Positions 55,499 to 64,000 of a stretch of 64,000 nt of DNA are shown here, one piece after another (position 1 is the first letter of the stretch; every line of letters starts with the position of its first letter). The stretch is from Aphelocoma coerulescens (taxonomy: Eukaryota > Chordata > Aves > Passeriformes > Corvidae): NCBI RefSeq assembly GCF_041296385.1, contig NC_091020.1, positions 31,638,001-31,702,000 of the forward strand. The letters run 5' to 3'. The position numbers were made by a program, and so were the translations under genes. The notes under the pieces were generated by a model. That model made no database searches, was not told the origin of the DNA, and saw nothing but the letters and a program-made list of their open reading frames with translations.

Positions 55499-56310
55499 GT
55501 AGGGCGGGCGGGGCTGCCCGGGCAGAGTGTCCCGGCGGGGCGAGGGGGGTCGGGGGGCCGCGCTCCCCCCGCGCGTGGCGATGCAGTGAGGGCAGGAGCT
55601 GCCTTTTGTCTCTGACGCACTGCAGTCCCTTTTTTGTGCATTAAATCATTTGATACCTCGGCCCTGTAATGTTTATTTAAAGTTGGTTAAGTCCGCCCGG
55701 CCTGCCAGGGGAGAAGCGAACCTGATGTATTTTTCAGCTGTGAATTGCCCAAACGGTGAATGCCTTTATAAAAGGAGAGATCCGGCACGGACTCCGACTT
55801 TTTTATTCTTTTCCCTGGTCCCAGACTCTCCCGGCAGCTGCCGCTCTGGTTTTGTGCCGCACGCTCAGGGAAAAGCCGCATCTCAGTCCAAATATGTCCA
55901 TGGAAGGAGAGGCGCGGAGGGGAGAGCGGCCGGGGTTTTGCCGGGGCCCCGAGGAATGACCCTTTCGTGTCAGGTTCTCCGGGTTTTGGGGAATATAGCC
56001 CGCTCCTTGGGGGAATTCATCCCTCTGACCCAACAGCGCGGCGGCTGAGGGCAGAAAGTGCTGGAAACTTGAGCGAAGTAGGAATTGCTTGGTGGGAAAG
56101 CCATTCCCCGGGGTCTCGGTGCGCTTCTCTGCGCGGAGCATCGCGTAACGCCGGGCACGCCGGGCTGCCCGGCTCCCCCGCGCTCCCGGGGTGTCCCTCC
56201 CGGCAAGGGGCTCGGGCACGTCCCGGGCACGGAGCTCCGCGGGGCTGGACCGGAGCCCGGGGCCGGTGGCTGCCGGGGAGGGGCCGCGCCGGAGAGCGGC
56301 GGCTGCTGCG

Positions 56311-56595
56311 GGGCGGCCCCGAGGGGCGGCGGGGACGGGGCTGCGGGGCGGCCCCGAGGAGCGGCGGGGACGGGGCTGCGGGAGCCCCGAGGAGCCGGGG
56401 GACGGGGCTGCGGGGCGGGGACGGGGCTGCGGGGCGGCCCCGAGGGGCGGCGGGGACGGGGCCGCGGGAGCCCCGAGGAGCCGGGGGACGGGGCTGCGGG
56501 GCAGCCCCGAGGAGCCGGGGGACGGGGCTGCGGGAGCCCCGAGGAGCCGGGGGACGGGGCTGCGGGAGCCCCGAGGAGCCGGGGGACGGGGCTGC
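56311..56595. repeat. GC-rich minisatellite, about 31-35 bp unit
   Basis: About eight or nine diverged tandem units of the form GACGGGGCTGCGGG followed by either AGCCCCGAGGAGCCGG or CGGCCCCGAGGGGCGGCGG. The two unit types are interspersed, and the middle of the array (56397-56434) has five or more GGGG blocks separated by short loops. The array lies about 0.8 kb inside BAG3 intron 1. Long open frames across it on both strands are artefacts of repeated, stop-free GC sequence. Confidence 0.92.
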
Positions 56596-59500
56596 GCAGC
56601 AGCGGGGAAGGGGATTGCTGTTGGATGCAGGATGCGGCGGCACCAGACCCGTTGGAAGTTTTTCTCCCCTTGCCTTACGTACAACGTGAGGAGCGAAGTG
56701 CTCAAGAAGTGTTAATTATTTTAAGAACTTACCATTTCTTAAAATAGTAATTGCCCGATTTGCGAGCGCAGACCGTGAGTGAAAGCTCGCTGTGAGAGCA
56801 GCTGGCCTTGAAAAGGAAGGGACGTACTTCTCTATCACAAATTAACCCCCTTTGCAGCTCTTTAAGTGCTAGTTCATTTGATCTATAAATAATTTCTAGT
56901 AATAATACACAGGAGTCTTAGAAAAGTGTAATTTGATAATAGGAATATTGAGACTAGCATAGGAAAAAGTGTTTTATCTCCTTTTTTGAGGCACCTGCTA
57001 ACACTGGCAGTTATGGTAGTAAAAATAAGAAATAGTGTGATTTTTATAACCATCGAATGTACTTGAGAATAAAAGTGTGCTGTTTACTCAAAGGCTTTTG
57101 TTCCAGGAATACCAGTTGAGATTTAGCCTATTTAACAGAACAGTCAGATTCAAGCTGCTTTCAATAATTGTGTGACAAGAGTTGGAAGTTCTCTGATGGA
57201 TCAGCCCTCTGCTTGAGTGGGTGCCTGAAACAAAACAAATTTTCACCCCTATCCCGTGTGAAATCTGTGGTAATGCAAAGTGCCTCTGCCTCTTCTGCCA
57301 GTTCGCAAGGGCTGTCACAGGTACAAAAAGGTGCATCTGCTTTTGAACAGCTCTTGTGGGATGCATTCTTTTCCAAACAGGAAAATCTGTTACTCCTCGC
57401 TGTAAGCAGGAATGTGGGCTTTGGGTTTGTTCACTGAGAGACAGAGAAATGCCCCCAGAGATGGAGTGTTGATTTTTGGGAGTTCCAATCTAAAAAAATC
57501 CTCTAGTTTATGAGGATAGAAGTGGTGTGTAACTGCTCTCACAGAGCCATTTGTCAGAGCCTTGAGTTAAGTGTGGCCACTGGAATTCATGGACAGCTGC
57601 TGAAATCATTAGGTTGAGTACCAGTGTATTTCACAAGGACAGGTACTAGTTAGCAAAAAAAGTCTTAGAATCAGGCCCAAGGAAAATATGTATTTTCCTA
57701 AATAATATCTTCTTGGCTAGGTAATGCCAAGGAAGGTAAATTACTCACTGACATTGAATTTCAAATCCAGCAAGGATTTTTGAAGACACCAGACTTCTGT
57801 TAATAGCTGAACAGGTAGGAAGGACATGACCACAGATGAAAGCAGAAAAAGAGACTTGATGGGGAAAGTTTTCTGATTTCCTTCATTCCCAGCCTAGCTC
57901 AAATGAGAACTTGGGGTTTTTAGAAGTGATCTGAGAATCATAAAAGCTGACTGCATGTGTTGGACTTCATGCTTCTTTTCAAGGATGATTATACAAAGAT
58001 CAAACTTGTGCTGACTCTGTCATTGTGTCGCTTTCACTGAAATCTGACAGTGAAATTAGTGATCTTTTTACTACCTTTAAGGTGGTCTTGCACTATATCC
58101 ACCAATATTCTCTGTGAATGTTTGTTCCCTTTCTGAAGAGATTAGGCAATGAACTGAGGCATTACACTGTAAGTGGACAATGACTGGAGCACAGATCTAG
58201 GGCTAACCGAGCTTTTCTAGCTAAGTAATAATAGAGCTGTGACAGTGTCATAATAAAGTCCTGTTGTTCCCAAGTGCTTGATCTTGCTCTTCTCACTTAC
58301 CCTGGGCTTAACATCAGTGTAGCCATGCTGACTGCAGTAATCTGTGCCAGATACATAATCAGGTAAAAGTTGAAGTGGCTCTTCTGAAACTTTAACCCAT
58401 GACAAAGCCATTTTAAAGCAACAAAACCAGACCCTGAGTTTGCATTTAACTCTGTGTTTTAGATGCATTTGTGAATTCAGATGGCTCTGTTATTTCCTCA
58501 TTCAGTCTGACTTTTTTTTTTACCCACATGAAGGACGGGTGTTCTTCCTCTGCATGTTTGTTTCTGTTACATGTGAGAAATCACTGCAGCATAAGGATGG
58601 ATTAGGGAGTGCTTCATGACAAAGAGGAAAAAAAAATCTCTTGTTGTTCCAGTGAGAAATTAGGGATGACTTTGCAAATGACAGAAAAATATTTATTAAT
58701 GAAGCTTTTTGGTAGACTAATGATTTTCTTTGAAGGATCAGTAAGACATTTAAAGAGTAAGGCACAAGCAATACAGTGAAGATGTACATACATACTTTTA
58801 ATAAAAAATGTGTTTACTAGCAGTGCCACTTCTTTTTTTTTATTTTGATAGAATTACTCATTTCCTATGCTTACTTATTGTAGTTATTTTCTGTGTTAAC
58901 TTAGGGCATCACAGTTCTGCATACTTCCTGCAGAATTGTCTTACGGCATTAAATTGTTAACTTGGTGTTCCCTGAAGTGTTGATAAAAATAGATTGCATT
59001 TAAAGAAGAAAACAAAGAAGCCTTGTATAGGTATTTATCGATGCCCCTTCTATGTGTTGTTGCCACATGCAGTAAACCTCCTGGGAAATAATGCAGCTAA
59101 AAATAAACCAAAGGAATTGACTGTGCTGAGCTTCACTAACAGATATTGAAGTGATCAATAGCTCACTGGTGCCTTGGGTTTGAGATAAAAGCTGCAGCAG
59201 CCAGGCAGGAGTCAGGGAGCAGTCATAAATGTGATCTATGATAAGTGTTGGCTGCAGCAATGACTGCACAGGCCTGAACAAAGGAAGAAGCAGCCATCTC
59301 ACCCTCCTGATGCTTCATTGGGGAACAACTAACTACACCTAAGTTTTCATCCTCTCCCTTCATGACTGTTGCATCTCTTTCCTCTCTGCTTCCCCGAATA
59401 AGTCTTAAGTCACTCAATTCGCATCTCTTTAGCAGTGGACTTATTTTTGAGCACTGACTTCTCATGGTCAAGTTGACTGAAAAATCCTTGGTAGACCAAA

Positions 59501-60287
59501 TTAGAAGTTGCATTGAGAGGTCAGAACAGCCTCTCTGAAGCTGCACCTCTCGCAGTGGTTCCCCTCAGGGGAAGGGAATCTGAGGTCAACGTAGTAACAA
59601 TTAAGGTCTCTTTCACCTGCAGTGTTTTTACATTCCTAACGTGATGTGCATTCTGTCAGGCTAATAAATTAGTTACTGGATTAAACAGGTACTGCACAGA
59701 AAAGACATAATAGATAGGAGTGGTAAAATTATCTGTAGGGGATTTTTGGAGGGTTGTGTTCTGGCTTTGTCCAGATTCCCTGCAGCTGCTTTGTGTAGTT
59801 ATTTAAAGCCCCCCCCCCGACAGAACATGGTGAGCAGGGAATTAACTTAGAGACATATCAATTAACCTGAAAACAAGGGGTGGATCTAATCAGAAATAAG
59901 AGACAGGAACATGAAGAAATGATACTGGAGATAATGCAAGAGGAAAAGCAGAGAAGGTGTTGCAGGGTTCTGTGTAACTCCTGGCACTGTGTGGCCCGTG
60001 TCTAAAGGACAAAGGAAGAATACTTGTGCCAAGTGGCAGCATTCTTACCTAGGAGCTGTAATTTTAACACTTGTGTGCACAGGCAGAACTTTTCCATGAC
60101 TACGTAGCAAAAATAGAATTGTTCCCACTGGAGCCATGATAAGGCAGGTAACAATCCAATATGCTTTGGGCTGTACAGACAGTATCACTCTCTAGGTAAG
60201 AAGTGGCTCGTTCACACAGATCACATTACTTAATTACAGGCAAAAAGAAAAATGCTGTGTCTTAAGCATGTTGCAGAAGCTGTTGGT

Positions 60288-60400
60288 TTGATTATTTTTA
60301 TTTTTCCTTCTTTTACAGACAGGAAAATCAGGCATGGGGTGGGAAAGAGACTTGTCTGACATCACCCAGTAGGCCAGGTAGCACGAAAGTGTGGGTTTTT
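60288..60400 (+). mobile_element. MIR-like SINE fragment
   Basis: The order TTATTTTT...CTTTTACAGACAGGAAAAT...GGCA...GACTTGTCTGACATCACCCAGTAG parallels the MIR core (TTTTACAGATGAGGAAACTG, GGCA, TTGCCCAAGGTCACACAG). It is old and degenerate. MIR copies are ancient in amniotes and sparse in birds. Confidence 0.5.
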
Positions 60401-63400
60401 TATGGCTGATGGAAAATCCTTATAATTAATAAATGGGGTGCAATGTAGCAAGTGCTTTTATAGTGTTGGAAAATTGCTCTTTGAGGAGGTGAAGTCAGAA
60501 AGCTGCTGTGTACAAAATGAAATTTTAGATGAAAATGTGGAGCCTGACTATAAACTGTGAAATTCACAGCCCACTCTTCAACCATTATCTGCTTAGTCTC
60601 CTTTGTTTATGAGGCATTGTTTTGCTAATTCTTGAGGCTTGTGCTTTCTGATGTATTTCAGATTCCTGGGCCATAACTAATAGGAAAGCAACAAGTTGAC
60701 CACCTGCTTCTTAGGTAATGAGACAGTGAACAGAAATAACTGAATAAAGTGTCATTCTCATCGCCCTTGACAAGGATATTTTTGTTAGCGCTCTAAAGGG
60801 CTTTTCTCTAACTCCAGCCACTAAAGCTGGCAGGGTGGGTGGTGATCCCAGCTCTCCCAAGAGCACTCTGCTCCTCAAAGGGAGAAGTCATTGTTTCTTT
60901 CTCAAACGTGTTCAGTTTGGCCCATTGGGTGCTTTCAGTGCCAACTTCCACTCATGGGCACACAGGGCAGGTGTTGTCATGTCTGCCAAGGCATTTTAGC
61001 TGAAGAAAGAATCCTCCTAGTGATTAAAAGAGGACAGGTTTTGTTCCTGGAACAAGATGGATCTGCAAGATAACAAATACATCTGCTCCAGTAAGGCTCT
61101 CTGTTGTGAAAAGCTTAGGATTAGTTTTCTCCTTCAGTTTTTAATAGTGTTTATTTATTTCTAATGGCATCGGTTAGAGCAAATGTTAATGTAATGCTTG
61201 TATAATACAACTTGGTAATTACAAGAGAGAACAAAAGGCCTGTTTGCCTACACCTGTGTATGCTGGGAAATAAAACTCAGCATTCAGCAAGTAGAACATC
61301 AAAAGCAGCTTGGCCTGTAATTGGGTTGCATGATGCGACTGACACGAAGCTCTACTGAGACAGCTCATGCAACTAAGCTTATTCATGGTTTCCTTCAGTC
61401 ATTAGCTAATGATATCTTGCTCAAATGCCTATGCAGTCAGTCTATATATTTAAGCATAAATTGTGAGTAAAAGGGTGAGAATGCAAGTGTCTGCAGCAGC
61501 TGAGGCAGGGCTGTAAGAAGTTTGGAGTCAGCACTGAGAGCAAATCACTGGGTACCTTCCAACTTGTGTAGTTCTCTGGGAAGTGCTAGTAAAACCCAGC
61601 TCATGCTGATGTTGTGCTGTTAATATGTTCAAACACACAGCACTGGTGAGGAACTTCTTAGAAATACTTGGGATATGGTGGTTTCTGTTGGTAGCAAAGG
61701 TAGTGTAGTACTTTTTTAGTTAATGCAACAGAGAAGGAAAAAAGGTCTGGCTGAAAGTAAAGTCCAAGTGGTTGTGGAATCTAGTTCTAATGGTTAAAGG
61801 TTTGCCTTTCTATGACAAAAATGGGGGGTTTTTCTAATAGAGTGGTTACTTCATTCTTAGATTTGAATATTGGGTACTACTGGCTTTTTTCGTTACTCAT
61901 GGCAATTTCTGATAAAATACAGGTTTGAGCAAGTGTGCGAAGAAAACTTGATTATTATATGCCACTCATTTGAGTTATGTTGCTTTATTTGATTGTGAAA
62001 GAACAGAATCATGCTATTCCCTTCTTCCTAAATATATAGGATCTGGGCTTAAAATTAAGGAAGCTGTGTTCTCAAGTAAGATTTTGTCAGGTACTGGTAT
62101 TTTCTCAATCATTTGAGCAACAAGAATAATTGTTTGCATGGTAGTCTATAGCAGCAGCTTACAAGTTTGGGATGACACTGAAGGCAGTGGACCATCTATT
62201 TGCATACAGAGAAGTTGTTTAATCTCTTGGCAATGTGGGTAAATTTTGTTTTCCTCTTGCTAGATAATATTTACAAAATGGGTACCATTTAAATACTTGC
62301 ACTGCTGCTCTTCAGGAGCTACAGGGGTGCTACATGTGGGAGTAATGTGCTTTAGAGAACTGGATTGACTGCAGTGCAAATAACATCAGTACAGGTTAAG
62401 AACAATGCAAGACTGCAATGGCAGAAAGGGAGGCTCTTAGACTTTTCTTCAGAACATTTTAGTATTTGAGGAATGACAAATGTATTATGTAAGGAGTCTC
62501 AAAAGGGAGATTCTGAATTTGATACAACTATTCAAGTCATTTAACATGAATACAGAGTATTTTGACAAATGTAATTTGAAGGGTAGAGCTGTCTGGAAAA
62601 CTCCAATGGCAATTTGCCAGCATCAGCAGTGACTGAATTTGCAGGTTTCTGTGTTTGAGTCTGGAATAACACTTGAGCATACTTGGGGTGCACTAGGAGT
62701 TATCCATTATCCACTCCAGATAGTACAGCTGTACTGAGAATCCTGGTGCAAGGTTGTGCTTTTTCTCTTGCTGTTGCTTTTTTCATTCTGCTGGCTCGTG
62801 GCCTCAGAACTCACTTAAAACGTGAGCAAGTTGGAGGATTTTAGTGCCAGTCCTGACAGTGCCCTTCCCATGGGAAGCCAGCAGTAGGATTTTGGGGGTA
62901 TGAAGTGTTTTTTCCAGTTGCACAACTCGTGCTGGCTGCACCTTTATTTATCCTGGTGATGGCCTCACAACAGAAACGCTCGTCCTCGTCCTGAGAGGTG
63001 CGAGTGCTGTCACTGCTCCTGAGCAGATCTCCAGGCACAGCTCCACTGTCCCTCCTGCAGCTGGGCCAAAACTCTCATTTGCCTGGATGTCATGACTTAC
63101 CTCAGCACCTCCTGAAGTGCTGGATTGGATTTGTGTTCCTGTGGGTATTTCAGGCTACCTGAAACGTAGGCTGGAGCTGTTGTGAAAATTTCTGAGCTGC
63201 TCAAGGGAGTTTTGCATTTTTGTGCTTCCTCCTTTTGAGGGATTCTATCTCTTAAAGGTAAATTAGGTGTGTGATCACAGCTGGGGTTGCTGATAGCCAG
63301 TCCTTCTACTTGATGAAAATTAGTTGATACTCTGTTGCATGTACATACTTTCAATTTTAAAGAACTTCGTGTTTCCTTAGATGAGGGCAGGAGAAGTTTG

Positions 63401-64000
63401 CTACAATTTGTTTTAATGCAGAAACCCGAGTTGGGTTCCTGGTTTTTTTTGTACTTAAACCAGGAAGGATGATGGACTAAGACTTGTCATTCATTTGTTG
63501 GCCATTTCTCTGTGCAAATTTGTGTTAAATGTGATCTCTGGGCTTTTTCCAGGTAACAGGTTTGTTAATGTAACAAGCAAGAACTGTATGTGATAGAAGG
63601 CAAAACCAAAAAATGGCTACTTTTTGTTGTGCTGGCTGTGCTGTGGAATTAAAGCATTAGGAGCGAATCCATGAATTTCTTTTCCATAGTGTTACAATGA
63701 GAGCTTTCCAGAGCTTGATTCCATTCCTCCCCCTTGCCAAAGTGTTCCCAGGCACACCTGAGATTCTCCTGAAGTCTTCCAGAACCTGTTTGTCCGGGCT
63801 GGGAACAGGCTCCCATGCACAAAACAGAACTGCTTTGGCCAGAAGTCTGGAGACAGGGACATTGGGATCTGCACACACTCACTGTTGTGTCAGATTCTCA
63901 CTAAATACAGACCCAAACCACTGGCAGCATCTCCCTGAACCCAGGGCTGCCATAGTCTTTGGCTGTGGTGTCTTTCCCCAGCAATGGGAGTTTCAGAATA

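Larger units (their letters stand above)
54870..56640 (+). promoter_or_regulatory. BAG3: BAG3 CpG-island promoter and first-exon region
   Basis: Dense CpG and GC-rich sequence starts about 450 bases before the BAG3 ATG and continues into intron 1, ending at the GC-rich minisatellite. It contains heat-shock-element-like motifs and CCGCCC boxes. A weak TATA-like GATAAA lies at 55268-55273. Confidence 0.75.
55499..64000 (+). other. BAG3: BAG3 intron 1 (partial)
   Basis: From 55499 to the window end I see no BAG3 exon 2 (which should encode a PGYIPIPVLHE-type segment). The first 1.1 kb is CpG-island sequence with the minisatellite. The rest is ordinary intronic DNA with a MIR-like fragment near 60.3 kb and a C10 run near 59809. 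Confidence 0.75.

Noticed and set aside
55803..56705. 300-codon minus-strand frame and several plus-strand frames across 55.9-56.7 kb
   Set aside because: They are translations of the GC-rich minisatellite and CpG island; repeated SPVPRLLG-like products in all frames show no codon constraint.
55499..64000. BAG3 exon 2
   Set aside because: No plus-strand frame carries the expected PGYIPIPV motif with splice sites; the exon must lie beyond 64000.

Overview
The window is vertebrate nuclear DNA, most likely from a bird. It has spliced genes with long introns, CpG-island promoters, CR1-type LINE fragments and compact intergenic gaps. Three protein-coding genes can be read exon by exon. They are, in order, RGS10 (minus strand, 3' end cut off by the left edge), TIAL1 (minus strand, complete coding sequence in 12 exons) and BAG3 (plus strand, only the first coding exon present). 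This is the same gene order and orientation as on human chromosome 10q26, so the window is a conserved-synteny block. I found no sign of a prokaryotic, plasmid or viral system.

Layout: 1-14600 holds RGS10 coding exons 4, 3, 2 and 1, with a CpG island and a tandem GC-box cluster at its 5' end. 14.8-25.7 kb is intergenic, AT-rich towards the right; part of it may be an extended TIAL1 3' UTR. 25.7-43.4 kb is TIAL1, which ends in two polyadenylation signals and starts in a CpG island with ZNF143-like and YY1-like motifs. It includes a second, upstream acceptor for exon 3 that adds 17 residues to RRM1. 44-54.8 kb is intergenic with two CR1 fragments. From 54.9 kb a CpG island with heat-shock-element-like motifs leads into BAG3 exon 1 (55328-55498). 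The rest, to 64000, is BAG3 intron 1 and contains a GC-rich, G-quadruplex-prone minisatellite.

The genes are neighbours, not an operon. RGS10 is a GTPase-activating protein for Gi-class alpha subunits. TIAL1 (TIAR) is a U-rich RNA-binding splicing and stress-granule protein. BAG3 is an HSP70 co-chaperone. TIAL1 and BAG3 both act in stress responses and are transcribed divergently, with about 12 kb between their start codons.

Limits: all identifications come from recognising protein families in conceptual translations. No alignment, expression or repeat-masking data were available. Transcription starts, UTR limits and regulatory sites are inferences.
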